DNA of 31,857 nt from a virus. Below, in pieces: positions 1-7,368 of the stretch; the first letter of the stretch is position 1, and every line of letters begins with the position of its first letter. Below the pieces are notes generated by a model that was not told the DNA's origin, ran no database searches, and saw nothing but the letters and a program-made list of their open reading frames with translations. Location: positions 1-31,857 of IMG/VR virus record IMGVR_UViG_3300033064_000625; one strand, written 5' to 3'. The position numbers and the translations under genes are program-made.

Positions 1-608
1 GCCGAGTCCTCACTGAATACAATATTCAGATCGTGGGCCTCTTGCCGCATCGCATCTATAGCTTCAGAACCATCATCCAGCATTGGCAATAACTTTGTAC
101 CAGCATCGCCGAACAATTCAAAAGCCGCCGCCGTTTTTTCTGCCGGGTCTTTAATATCACCGATAGCCTTGGCTATTTCAAAGAATTTCTGCTCTTGTGG
201 TAAAGCCAAAAATTCCTCTATAGTAAATCCTAACGCCTCCAGCCGTTTAGTATATGAGTTATCAAGCCCTTGCCCAGCCATATCAGCCACACGTGATATG
301 CGGCGAATAGCTGCCTCCATATCTCCTAGACTGCTTCCCGATAATTCAGCCACATGCTTTAACTCACTGAGTGATTCAGTCGTAAAACCAGTGCGCTTGG
401 ACATCTTAGATATTGCATCGCCAGCTTTAGAGTACTTATTGGTCAAGGCAAGTAGCCCGCCGCCAATGGCCGTACTTATGCCTACCATAGCGAGTCCAGC
501 CTTCTTAAACTTGCCGGACATCTTATCGATGTTCTTGCCTATCTTGCCCAGCTTAGAACTGGCCTGGTCTTTAGCGCCTACGTGTACATCTATCTCAGCT
601 TTTGCCAT
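1..608 (-). CDS. Tape measure protein, N-terminal part (runs off left edge)
   Basis: The frame stays open from an ATG at 608 to the window edge, giving about 202 residues. The product begins MAKAEIDVHVGAKDQASSKL and continues with repeated Lys/Gly-rich amphipathic segments, a short hydrophobic stretch (AMVGISTAIGGGLLAL, about residues 42-57) and a segment with TGFTTESLSELKHVAELSG. These are typical of the N-terminal part of TP901/lambda-type tape measure proteins, which set tail length and help deliver DNA. The ATG shares one base with the stop of the chaperone gene (TAATG), so translation is probably coupled. Its position directly after the chaperone is the normal order in long-tailed phages. 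The rest of the gene lies outside the window, so total length is unknown. Confidence 0.88.
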   Translation of the reverse strand, partial: MAKAEIDVHVGAKDQASSKLGKIGKNIDKMSGKFKKAGLAMVGISTAIGGGLLALTNKYSKAGDAISKMSKRTGFTTESLSELKHVAELSGSSLGDMEAAIRRISRVADMAGQGLDNSYTKRLEALGFTIEEFLALPQEQKFFEIAKAIGDIKDPAEKTAAAFELFGDAGTKLLPMLDDGSEAIDAMRQEAHDLNIVFSEDS

Positions 609-1144
609 TACACCATCCTGGAAATAGCTACTACCACGCTTTCAAATACACCGCCCGTTAATAGCTTGCCGACATCGTTCTTGGTCAGGTTGGGATAAGT
701 CGGATTGAGCAGATAATATAACAGGCTCTTGAGAGTCTTTATCCGTACATTGGTCATTAGCTGCTCCCAGCCCTGATTGAATTCCTCCTCAAGCTGCTCC
801 ATGATATTGGCATCCAGCATGGCCAGGTGGTAACTGTTCCCGTCACCCAGCACTACCTCAAAAGGTTCCTTTGACTTACCCATTGCTACCTCCGTTCGTT
901 TTGGCATTTCGCCCACAAAGTCCTGGGCTTTATACGTGCGATTCTTACCGCTGGCAGTCATGGCCAATAGCTGGCCTATCCTGAATTCTATGCGGTACAG
1001 TTCCACGGCCCGCTGGTACTCGAAGTCAGCTACTAATTGTTTTAGCCGTCGAAACGATAGCAGCCCGATATACTCTAAAGACCAGCCAGTATGTCGGGCC
1101 ACCATAGCGGTCATTTCCTTAGTTCGCATTATGTGGTCGGCCAT
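608..1144 (-). CDS. Tail assembly chaperone, possibly two fused domains
   Basis: This is a 178-aa protein between the tail tube and tape measure genes, where tail assembly chaperones normally sit. Residues 1-86 include LSFRRLKQLVADFEYQR and a Lys/Arg-Tyr-x-x-x-Asp-Phe-x-Gly pattern, which resembles gpT-like chaperone tails. Residues 88-178 (MGKSKEPFEVVLGDG, then LEEEFNQGWEQL and RIKTLKSLLYYLL) resemble the gpG-like first chaperone. If correct, the domain order is reversed from the usual one. An internal ATG at 883 (Met88) has an excellent GGAGG five bases upstream and would give a separate 91-aa product. The first start is uncertain: ATG at 1144 overlaps the upstream gene by 16 nt, while ATG at 1129 forms a TAATG coupling. 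Family assignment is by pattern and position. Confidence 0.62.
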   Translation of the reverse strand: MADHIMRTKEMTAMVARHTGWSLEYIGLLSFRRLKQLVADFEYQRAVELYRIEFRIGQLLAMTASGKNRTYKAQDFVGEMPKRTEVAMGKSKEPFEVVLGDGNSYHLAMLDANIMEQLEEEFNQGWEQLMTNVRIKTLKSLLYYLLNPTYPNLTKNDVGKLLTGGVFESVVVAISRMV

Positions 1145-1947
1145 TCCAGTGCGTGTATGCCACGGAAGTCGTAGCTATACATCACAAGTCCATCGACGGT
1201 AACTGCTGGCCTCAGATTGGTAATGATAGCCGAGCCCCGCCATTGCTGCGTAGCCGTAGAGCTTTCCCTTAACTCCAGAGCCACTACGGTTCCGATAGCC
1301 AGGGGAGCGCCATCCTTGAAGCCGTCAAACGAGCCCGACCATTCCATCTGTGTGACGGTGAATACCTTGTCCTGACCGTCTGAATAGCTGGTACTGTCCT
1401 CCACATTGGCCGCTACGTCCAGGCTCCAGGCCCTGATACCAGCCACTTGTGCCGCAGCAACGATATGGTCTAGCCATAATGTAGCCGCTCCAGGGTCGTT
1501 TGCAAAGAGCTGAATAGCTATAGAGATTGGCAACGTGGAATTCGTAAATAGACCCGCTACTACAGGGCATTGGCAGAATTTCCAGACATTCGCCACCAGT
1601 ACGGGGAGGCTACATTGTACCTCTGGAGTGGCAGCCAAGGCATCGTTATCAATCAATATGCGGTAGTCGTCAGCCGTGTTGATATTAACGCTTGATTTTG
1701 CCCAGCAGAACAGTATCGTGTAAGCGGCCAAGGTTCCTAGAGCTATGACCTCAGACCCAAGTATATCCCCGTTGCCCAATCCAGCGGCTTGCACAAACTT
1801 AGCGGAAGCACTACCCACCTTATAGTCCAGTGTATCAGCCGTGGGGGTTACATCAGCGTCTGAAAACTCGTTCCAGATGTCCTCACAGTCCTCTACCACA
1901 AGACTGCCGACAAAGACGTTGCCGCCGTATCCTACTAATCTCGCCAT
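1129..1947 (-). CDS. Tail tube protein paralogue with a large inserted domain
   Basis: This 272-aa protein matches the next gene upstream (the 121-aa tail tube protein) at both ends. Both begin MARLxGYGG, and both share GIRAW, NVED, WSGSF, GFKDGAPLAIGT and VDGLVMYSYDFRG in the same order. The extra 151 residues lie at about 15-167. The insert has alternating hydrophobic strands, three cysteines (Cys113, Cys125, Cys127) and a pattern (VGSASAKFVQAAG, then CWAKSSV, then TLWLDHI) like carbohydrate-binding or LamG-type beta-sandwiches; this fold is inferred. The likely role is a minor or alternative tail tube subunit that displays a binding domain on the tail. A clear AGGAGGG precedes the ATG. Tail tube identity rests on position between terminator and chaperone. 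Confidence 0.7.
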   Translation of the reverse strand: MARLVGYGGNVFVGSLVVEDCEDIWNEFSDADVTPTADTLDYKVGSASAKFVQAAGLGNGDILGSEVIALGTLAAYTILFCWAKSSVNINTADDYRILIDNDALAATPEVQCSLPVLVANVWKFCQCPVVAGLFTNSTLPISIAIQLFANDPGAATLWLDHIVAAAQVAGIRAWSLDVAANVEDSTSYSDGQDKVFTVTQMEWSGSFDGFKDGAPLAIGTVVALELRESSTATQQWRGSAIITNLRPAVTVDGLVMYSYDFRGIHALEWPTT

Positions 1948-1956
1948 ATCGCCCTC

Positions 1957-2322
1957 CTATGCAGTCGCCACAGTCAACGCTCCCGTGCCACGGAAATCGT
2001 AACTGTACATTACGAGGCCGTCTACGGTACTCGATGGCCTGAAATTCGTTATGAATACATTGCCCGTATGCAATTGATTTGCCACAGCACTCTCAAGGAA
2101 TTGACCCGCCAGAACCGTTCCAATGGCCAGCGGTGCCCCGTCCTTAAAGCCCTCAAAGCTACCGCTCCATTCCCGTTGGGTAACGTCGAAGGTCTTATCC
2201 TGGCCAGTATCAAAGCCGCTGGAATCCTCCACGTTTGCCACGTAGTCTATATTCCAAGCTCGTATTCCCACGATAGCGCCAGGCATGAGTAATGACCCGC
2301 CATAACCAGCTAATCTCGCCAT
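1957..2322 (-). CDS. Major tail tube protein (short form)
   Basis: This 121-aa protein lies between the tail terminator and chaperone genes, the usual place for the major tail tube protein, whose hexamer rings stack along the tape measure to form the tail. It is beta-rich, with DKTFDVTQREWSGSFEGF and a C-terminal MYSYDFRGTGAL, and about 120 residues is at the small end for this class. It is colinear with the 272-aa paralogue downstream except for that protein's insertion. The ATG has AGGAGG nine bases upstream. The paralogue could have arisen from a tandem copy followed by domain capture, or this gene could be the version that lost the domain. Confidence 0.65.
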   Translation of the reverse strand: MARLAGYGGSLLMPGAIVGIRAWNIDYVANVEDSSGFDTGQDKTFDVTQREWSGSFEGFKDGAPLAIGTVLAGQFLESAVANQLHTGNVFITNFRPSSTVDGLVMYSYDFRGTGALTVATA

Positions 2323-2337
2323 GATAAGCCTCCTTTA

Positions 2338-2748
2338 TTAGCTCCAGACTTGTAATTCAAATTCTGTTGATAGATACATTGTGTTTCCCCAGGCTGTGCT
2401 CCCTGCTCCCGTATGACTGTCCAGCTTGGAAGCACTACATGAGCCGTCCAGCGTCCTATCCGCATCGAGGGCGGCGAAGATACTTTTCGCACCCGTATTG
2501 TCTATGTAATTCAGTAAGCGGTTGAAAGCCTCCGGGCTATCCTGTTTAGCCAGGCATAATATCAATCTGTACGTTTGGTCAAAGTCAGGGTCAAAGTCCG
2601 TAGCGAATTTACCAGCGCCCAGCATGATAATCACGCACGGCAATTCCAGGGTATCAGGTATCTCATTGGTAGCATATACCCGCAGACCCGTGGGGATGGC
2701 CGCCAGTATCGTGGTTTTAATGCCCGTGCCTATGGCTTCAACGCCCAT
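2338..2748 (-). CDS. Tail terminator-like protein
   Basis: A 136-aa protein with the gpU / minor tail protein pattern: an N-terminal helix (GTGIKTTILAAIP), then strands with PCVIIMLGAG, FDQTYRLILCLAK, a helix with AFNRLLNYID and a final strand ending FELQVW. Tail terminators cap the tail tube and join it to the head. Its start overlaps the stop of the HK97-gp10-like gene (TGATG), so the two are translationally coupled. Position between gp10-like and tail tube genes supports the call. Sequence similarity within this family is low, so the assignment rests on pattern plus gene order. Confidence 0.6.
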   Translation of the reverse strand: MGVEAIGTGIKTTILAAIPTGLRVYATNEIPDTLELPCVIIMLGAGKFATDFDPDFDQTYRLILCLAKQDSPEAFNRLLNYIDNTGAKSIFAALDADRTLDGSCSASKLDSHTGAGSTAWGNTMYLSTEFELQVWS

Positions 2749-3140
2749 CAGTCAAACCTCTTTTCAATCTCTACGTGTATGTCGTGCCCTTCCTTGTCCA
2801 TCCACTCCCGTAACAGTCCCAGTGCAAAACCAAACATACCCTGTCCCAGCCGCTTCGTTCCGCCCTCCATGTGTCTGGCTTCCATACGGGAGGTGCCCCA
2901 TTCTACGAAGGGGGCATACTGAACTTGAGTACCTACCCGGGCACTTGTGGCACCTATCTCTTGTGTTATGCTTGAGCGAAGTTCGCCAGTCTTCCATACC
3001 GTGGCTTTCTTGACCAGGCCCGCATACTTCAGGGCTATCTTCTTAATGCCACTAGCTACCGGCTTGCCTATAGTATCCTTGTCGGTCAGCTTCTTAGCCA
3101 GCTTATCAGCGCCTATGAGCTTGAAAGTTAGTCCTGTCAT
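2748..3140 (-). CDS. HK97 gp10-like head-tail joining / tail completion protein
   Basis: The 130-aa sequence has the hallmarks of the HK97-gp10 family: a Lys-rich N-terminal helix (DKLAKKLTDKD), a second helix (IKKIALKYAGLVKKAT), the segment TGELRSSI, then VGTQVQYAPFVEWGT, which matches the family's conserved Tyr-Ala-xx-Val-Glu-x-Gly-Thr motif. It ends with a Phe/Leu-rich helix. These proteins act at the head-tail interface or in early tail assembly. It overlaps the connector gene upstream by 4 nt and is coupled to the terminator gene downstream. Length is normal for the family. Confidence 0.85.
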   Translation of the reverse strand: MTGLTFKLIGADKLAKKLTDKDTIGKPVASGIKKIALKYAGLVKKATVWKTGELRSSITQEIGATSARVGTQVQYAPFVEWGTSRMEARHMEGGTKRLGQGMFGFALGLLREWMDKEGHDIHVEIEKRFD

Positions 3141-3958
3141 AGATACCTAAAATAGTCTTTGATTATTCCCTTCACATAGGGGTCTTCGTCCTTATAAGAT
3201 ACGACCAGGCCAGTGTCCGGACTGCCCACGACGTCCTGAAAAGCCGAGTCTTTCCGCTTCCATGCCCGCATAGCAATTACCAGTGTAGCTTCTCTGATAG
3301 GCTCCGGGACCATGTAAATGCTTATCGGGGTAGTCAGTATATGGGCCGCCGCTGTGGTACCATTCATGTGACGCTCTACGTTGCACGTAGTGGCATTGAT
3401 AATATCAAGGATATAGACTTGCTCATCCTCGATGCGTAACGTCATGCCAGCGCCCAGTGTGACCGTTGAGGTGACGGTTAGAACCAAGGCCACAGCCGTC
3501 AATGGATTGTCCTGCACTGTCTGACTTGAGGTGTAATATGGGGTAGCACTTTCACCGTCACCATATCCGTGGACTCCAGTCATTTCTATGCCCTGGCGCA
3601 CGCCTCTAGCGAAAGAGCCATAATCACCCTGGTTGCTTAATTCAATCCGTTCTTTCGGGTAACGATTAGCGGGATAAAGAACGTAGTCGGTAGCGGCCAT
3701 CGTAGCCTCATAGACACCATCGCCATCCTCGTCCAGTTTGAGGGTAGTAATACTCAGGAAATCGTCAATGAGTAGATTGCCATACTTGCCATCGTAATAC
3801 TTGGCACCCTCCCAGGCGTAGAACTTGCGATGCGTTCTTTTATCCATGTGGCGGCTCGCGCTCTCAAGTATCTGGCGAAACCGTCCCTGCTCCAAATTTT
3901 GCTCTATATGGGCATACTCCGGGCTTTTCAATTCAAGGACATTAGCGTAAGCGTTCAT
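3137..3958 (-). CDS. Head-tail connector (adaptor) protein
   Basis: A 273-aa protein located where gp6/gp15-type adaptors are found. The N-terminal half contains a helix with RQILESASRHMDKRTHRKFY and a segment LLIDDFLSITTLKLDEDGDG that matches the phage connector pattern (Asp-Asp-hydrophobic-Thr-hydrophobic), followed by TDYVLYPANRYPKERIEL. The C-terminal part ends in a helix with REATLVIAMRAWKRKDSAFQ, also typical. Residues of about 150-230 form a beta-rich insert (LTVTSTVTLGAGMTLRIEDE) that most small adaptors lack. The gene starts directly after the stop of the upstream gene (TAAATG). The adaptor ring would sit under the portal. Confidence 0.72.
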   Translation of the reverse strand: MNAYANVLELKSPEYAHIEQNLEQGRFRQILESASRHMDKRTHRKFYAWEGAKYYDGKYGNLLIDDFLSITTLKLDEDGDGVYEATMAATDYVLYPANRYPKERIELSNQGDYGSFARGVRQGIEMTGVHGYGDGESATPYYTSSQTVQDNPLTAVALVLTVTSTVTLGAGMTLRIEDEQVYILDIINATTCNVERHMNGTTAAAHILTTPISIYMVPEPIREATLVIAMRAWKRKDSAFQDVVGSPDTGLVVSYKDEDPYVKGIIKDYFRYL

Positions 3959-4243
3959 TTACGGCTCCAATACAAAGGTGTCTTTTTGCTTGGTAATTAT
4001 CGCCCCGTCTGTAGCTATGTAAAGCACGATGTACTCCCCCGCCACGACTGTCAGGGCCGAGGTATAATCATAATGGTCTAGGCCCACGCCGTCATTAGTC
4101 ATAGCTACAGCAGAAACCACTTCCACCCCATTAGGATTAGAGATAGTAATAGTTATGGAGGTGGCCGGGTCGACTAATGTACCAGCCGCATCCCTGATTT
4201 CTATTGAGCATCTAATTGTCTCACCAATTTCAAACAAGGCCAT
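3959..4243 (-). CDS. Small beta-sandwich virion protein
   Basis: This 94-aa protein consists of alternating hydrophobic strands (CSIEIRDAAGTLVDPATSI, then TITISNPNG, then GEYIVLYIATDG) that resemble a single Ig-like or baseplate BppU-N-like domain. Such domains decorate virions or join fibres to the particle. It is coupled to the 667-aa gene upstream through a TAATG overlap and directly abuts the connector gene downstream, so it is probably made with that protein. No catalytic residues are seen. Function is inferred only from fold-like pattern and location. Confidence 0.55.
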   Translation of the reverse strand: MALFEIGETIRCSIEIRDAAGTLVDPATSITITISNPNGVEVVSAVAMTNDGVGLDHYDYTSALTVVAGEYIVLYIATDGAIITKQKDTFVLEP

Positions 4244-6246
4244 TAACGCACCGCCATACTTGATTTTATAGTCAGGAGTGTGGATATACTACTCGTTATA
4301 ATTAACTCAGTGGCATTGGATTTTGTGAAGAATAATAGCTGTGTTAACTGTGACGCTACATTCAAAACCGTAGCCGTGAACTTGGTTATGTTCAGGACTG
4401 TAGCCAACTGCGAGGTAATGAACAGGATTGTTCCAGCCTTGATAGCAGCCAGAACTCCAGCCATGCCCACTGCACCACTTCCTACTGCAATCTTGATTGT
4501 CCTCCCTAGAGTGCCAGCCATACCCACGGCACCGCTACCCACGGCAAGTTTGAATACCTTAGCGACGACTCCAGCTATGCCCACGGCACCGGCACCGACG
4601 GCCAATCTAGTTAATCGAGCCAGGGTTCCCGCCATGCCCACAGCCCCAGCACCAATACCTATTCTCGTTAGCAGACCTAAAGCGCCAGCCATACCGACTG
4701 CGCCCGCACCTAAAGCTATTTTGATTAGTCTATTTAAGATACCAGCTATACCAACAACCCCGGCGCCTACGTCTATTCTAGTTAACAGAGCCAGCGCACC
4801 AGTCGGGGCTAGAGTACCCGCTCCAACAGCCATAGCGATAGCTCGTCCCAAAGCTCCAGCTAATCCTACCGCTCCACCACCCACAGCTAAGGAGAATTTA
4901 AACACGGTAGTCAGCACACCTGCCATAGTGACCGCCCCACCACCTACCGCTTGCACAAAGCCCTTTACTGCTCCCAGTACGCCGCCCATTGTAACAGCGC
5001 CCTCACCTACGTCAATAAAGGTATATAGACCAAGATTGCCCGCCATAGTGACAGCGCCACCACCTACCGCCTTGGCTGTAAACCCGCCGCCTGCTGTATA
5101 TTCGACATGAAGTTGAGGTGCTTCGGGGTTCGATAGATTGTGAGAATGGCCACCCCTAATAGCACTAGCACTACTACGATTGTCATGGTCTTCCCAGAAG
5201 ATAACTATGTCTTGGCCAGTTGCCCAACCACCTCTATCAACTATCTCTTGAATTACGGTCTTTATTTCAGGAGAAGTATATTCAACCCCATCAGTCCATG
5301 CGGCTATACCATCCCAAGCTATCTTAGCCGTAGTTCTAGCTCTCCCATTATAATTGGCATAAGTAGAAAAGGCCGCTGCATCGTCGGCATCTTCCCCTTG
5401 GATATAACTTTTTACAGTTGTCGATGATTTAGTTCCTGATGCTGTTATTATTAAAGAGGCAGTATCTATTGTTTCGGCTTGGGCTAAGGCCACAGTCTGA
5501 AAGCGTTGTCCTGTGCCGGAGTGAGTAAACCCCCAAACAGTTTTCTGGCCTACTGTATGAGAATTCCCATCTTGAAACGCCCAAGCAGCTCCAGGGTACG
5601 TCTTATATACCCAGCAATCATCTGCATTTGCGCCTACTTGCTCATCAACATCAACGTCAACGAACACTGGAAAGATTGCTGTCTGAAGCCATGAGTAAGG
5701 AGTGCGAATACTGATATATAGTTTATTCCCTCTCTTCTCAAGAGTAGCTATTGATTGACCCTTATTAAAGTCAACTGGCTCAGAGGGGACGGTGTAAGGT
5801 TCACCATCATCATCTAAAAATATCTCAGGTTCAGGAGAAACCATATCACCAGGATTACTACCCCAATACCTGAGAGGCATAAAACCCCAGAGAACTTCAC
5901 CATTCTTTCGGAACTCGATAATATTGAAGGTCTGAGTCTTGCTCTTTTTGTCCCAAAGCTCACCATCAACAAAGATGTCAAGGTCATTGGAGGGGTCAAA
6001 TATAAGGTTCAATCGTAGGACAGGATTGCCACCATCAATGATGTACTGCTGTGGTGTGGGCAGACTAGCCAGTGAATCTATCTCAAGTATCTTGGCTAAC
6101 CGAGTAGGCGTACACTTCCACTCAAAGTCAATGCATGTGCTATAGGCATCATCCCACCTGATAGTCCCTTGATGCGAAGGCATACCCACCCTTGGAAGCA
6201 GGTCAACTATGGGATTGGTAATTACGGGAGTGACATCTTGTGGCAT
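4243..6246 (-). CDS. Large virion/adhesin-like protein with two repeat arrays
   Basis: A 667-aa protein in three parts. Residues 1-385 are beta-rich and non-repetitive, and end with WEDHDNRSSA, then SNPEAPQLHVEYT, a pattern seen at the end of DNRLRE/disaggregatase-type beta-sandwich domains. Residues 393-605 hold eleven units of about 19 residues with consensus AVGAGAVGMAGxLxRLxKI. Residues 608-667 are six exact 10-residue units with consensus LxITxxxATx that run to the last residue. No signal peptide or catalytic motif is seen. The repeats suggest an elongated fibre or shaft, with the N-terminal part as attachment or binding domain. The ATG at 6246 has no good ribosome binding site. Function is not established. 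Confidence 0.6.
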   Translation of the reverse strand: MPQDVTPVITNPIVDLLPRVGMPSHQGTIRWDDAYSTCIDFEWKCTPTRLAKILEIDSLASLPTPQQYIIDGGNPVLRLNLIFDPSNDLDIFVDGELWDKKSKTQTFNIIEFRKNGEVLWGFMPLRYWGSNPGDMVSPEPEIFLDDDGEPYTVPSEPVDFNKGQSIATLEKRGNKLYISIRTPYSWLQTAIFPVFVDVDVDEQVGANADDCWVYKTYPGAAWAFQDGNSHTVGQKTVWGFTHSGTGQRFQTVALAQAETIDTASLIITASGTKSSTTVKSYIQGEDADDAAAFSTYANYNGRARTTAKIAWDGIAAWTDGVEYTSPEIKTVIQEIVDRGGWATGQDIVIFWEDHDNRSSASAIRGGHSHNLSNPEAPQLHVEYTAGGGFTAKAVGGGAVTMAGNLGLYTFIDVGEGAVTMGGVLGAVKGFVQAVGGGAVTMAGVLTTVFKFSLAVGGGAVGLAGALGRAIAMAVGAGTLAPTGALALLTRIDVGAGVVGIAGILNRLIKIALGAGAVGMAGALGLLTRIGIGAGAVGMAGTLARLTRLAVGAGAVGIAGVVAKVFKLAVGSGAVGMAGTLGRTIKIAVGSGAVGMAGVLAAIKAGTILFITSQLATVLNITKFTATVLNVASQLTQLLFFTKSNATELIITSSISTLLTIKSSMAVR
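4246..4425 (-). repeat. Six tandem 30-bp units encoding decapeptide repeats
   Basis: These encode residues 608-667 of the 667-aa protein. Units are LFITSQLATV, LNITKFTATV, LNVASQLTQL, LFFTKSNATE, LIITSSISTL and LTIKSSMAVR. The period is exactly 10 residues with no gaps, and the last unit ends at the stop codon. Position 1 is always Leu and position 4 is usually Thr. Period and composition fit a beta-solenoid or intertwined beta fibre tip, which is an inference. Confidence 0.8.
4432..5070 (-). repeat. Eleven tandem ~57-bp units encoding a Gly-rich 19-residue repeat
   Basis: These encode residues 393-605 of the 667-aa protein. Units start at residues 393, 412, 433, 454, 473, 492, 511, 530, 549, 568 and 587; most are 19 residues and two are 21. 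The core VGxGAVxMAGxL is nearly constant, while the second half of each unit varies and often ends Lys/Arg-Ile. The later units (530-605) are the most alike, which suggests recent expansion at that end. Confidence 0.85.
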
Positions 6247-6279
6247 ACCGATTGGCTGTATTTGGTCAAGGTCATTAGT

Positions 6280-6582
6280 TCACTCAAGAGCCATCGGCTG
6301 CAACTCTACAGTCTCCCCTTGAGTCTCGAACTGGATAATCTGGCCAGCGGTGAGGTTCTCCTTTACCCGTATGTGATAGGCAGCCTTGACCATCTCCCAG
6401 TCCCAGGGCGCAGACGCAGGCAGGAACTCATTATCTATGTTCTGCCATCCATTATCAGGATAGTGGACTGAGCCAATGGTAACATCGACAGCAAAATGGT
6501 TAGCATCAGCAGAATCTACTCGCTTCTTACCGTTACGAGTACGTTTGTCTGCCTGCTCTATCCATGTACCTTTCGCTGCCAT
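6280..6582 (-). CDS. Hypothetical phage structural-region protein
   Basis: A 100-aa soluble protein that I do not recognise. It has a basic N-terminus (TWIEQADKRTRNGKKR) and a beta-rich middle (FAVDVTIGSVHYPDNGWQNID), followed by WDWEMVKAAYHIRVKENL. It lies directly downstream of the 183-aa-type structural gene and upstream of the 667-aa repeat protein in the virion gene block, so a virion or assembly role is likely. The start has GAGGATAG just upstream. No signal peptide, membrane segment or catalytic motif is seen. Confidence 0.5.
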   Translation of the reverse strand: MAAKGTWIEQADKRTRNGKKRVDSADANHFAVDVTIGSVHYPDNGWQNIDNEFLPASAPWDWEMVKAAYHIRVKENLTAGQIIQFETQGETVELQPMALE

Positions 6583-7122
6583 CTATCCTCCAGGTGTGAA
6601 GGTTATCGTGAACGTGAACTCTATTTGATTTGTGGCTACCACGTTGATGGCACCGAATACTGTCCTGTCCATCAGGATACCAGCAGCAGCGATGTTAAAC
6701 AGGCCGTGCTCAGTGATAGCAAAGCCGCCCGCATAGGTATTAGTGGCCACCGATGTGTAGGTCTGCCCGCCATCGACTTGAGTACCCACGTCCCTGGCCT
6801 CACCGCATGGAGTACCCAGACCAGCATCGGCCACATTCTCAGCACCAACACCCGTCCCGCTATCGTGGAACTTGAAGTCACCAAAGGCAGCTAATTCAGC
6901 CACCAGGTTATCGACGATATACTCTACGAAGTCGTCAGTAACCACATGACCGAATACCTGCCGGTCATCCCCTGTGTAAACGTACAGGCCAGTCTCAGGG
7001 TCTTTCACCAGCTTCCTGGCTGTCAGGCATGTATTGAAATTGATGCGCCCGGCACCGAAGCCGGTGAATCCCAGGCCACGCTTATTGATATAGTTCGCTA
7101 CGAATCTGTCAATTAAATTCAT
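6583..7122 (-). CDS. Conserved phage virion protein, function unknown
   Basis: A 179-aa protein starting at ATG 7122 (MNLIDRFVANY), which has GGAGG five bases upstream; a longer frame to 7134 would use a TTG covering that ribosome binding site. The sequence GDFKFHDSGTG, then SVATNTYAGG, then ITEHGLFNIAAAG, then LMDRTVFGAINV looks like a compact beta-rich domain that recurs in phage structural gene blocks, but I know no defined role for it. It lies between a zinc-ribbon gene and a 100-aa gene, and is probably part of a fibre or decoration set. Confidence 0.6.
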   Translation of the reverse strand: MNLIDRFVANYINKRGLGFTGFGAGRINFNTCLTARKLVKDPETGLYVYTGDDRQVFGHVVTDDFVEYIVDNLVAELAAFGDFKFHDSGTGVGAENVADAGLGTPCGEARDVGTQVDGGQTYTSVATNTYAGGFAITEHGLFNIAAAGILMDRTVFGAINVVATNQIEFTFTITFTPGG

Positions 7123-7134
7123 GGGAGCCTCCAA

Positions 7135-7359
7135 TTAGCTTTCATAATTCCAGCCTGTATTTCTCTGATAAGGCCAGCCACAGAACGAGCAATGAGACTC
7201 GCCCGTTAACGGGTGCTTGTCTAACCGTTCTGAGCATATAGGGCACGCTGTCATTTCCACAGCGGGAGTATTTAATATAGAACGCCTCAAGGCGGCCAAT
7301 GCTTTGAAATCCATATGCGCTCCCGGGAGTCCTAATCTTATTGGTAATCCACCGGGCAT
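7135..7359 (-). CDS. Small zinc-ribbon phage protein
   Basis: A 74-aa protein with two CxxC pairs, ACPICSERL at about residues 38-46 and CSFCGW at about 57-62, forming a zinc ribbon. The N-terminal half (MPGGLPIRLGLPGAH, then FKALAALRRSIL) recurs in small proteins of phage virion gene clusters. The ribosome binding site is AGGAGA, seven bases before the ATG. Zinc binding is well supported by the four cysteines; role in the virion or its assembly is inferred from location. Confidence 0.6.
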   Translation of the reverse strand: MPGGLPIRLGLPGAHMDFKALAALRRSILNTPAVEMTACPICSERLDKHPLTGESHCSFCGWPYQRNTGWNYES

Positions 7360-7368
7360 GGCATTCTC

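Noticed and set aside
169-627. Plus-strand reading frame of 152 aa
   Set aside because: It lies entirely opposite the tape measure and chaperone genes, whose minus-strand products are clearly recognisable.
4246-5070. Regular repeats that could suggest a CRISPR array
   Set aside because: The units are in frame, of 57 and 30 bp, diverge at the DNA level and have no constant repeat with unique spacers. They code for a repetitive protein.
4280-5110. Long plus-strand reading frame (276 aa) rich in Pro, Ala and Thr
   Set aside because: It is the mirror of the Gly-rich repeat array of the 667-aa gene. The low complexity of the repeat keeps the opposite strand open, and there is no good ribosome binding site.
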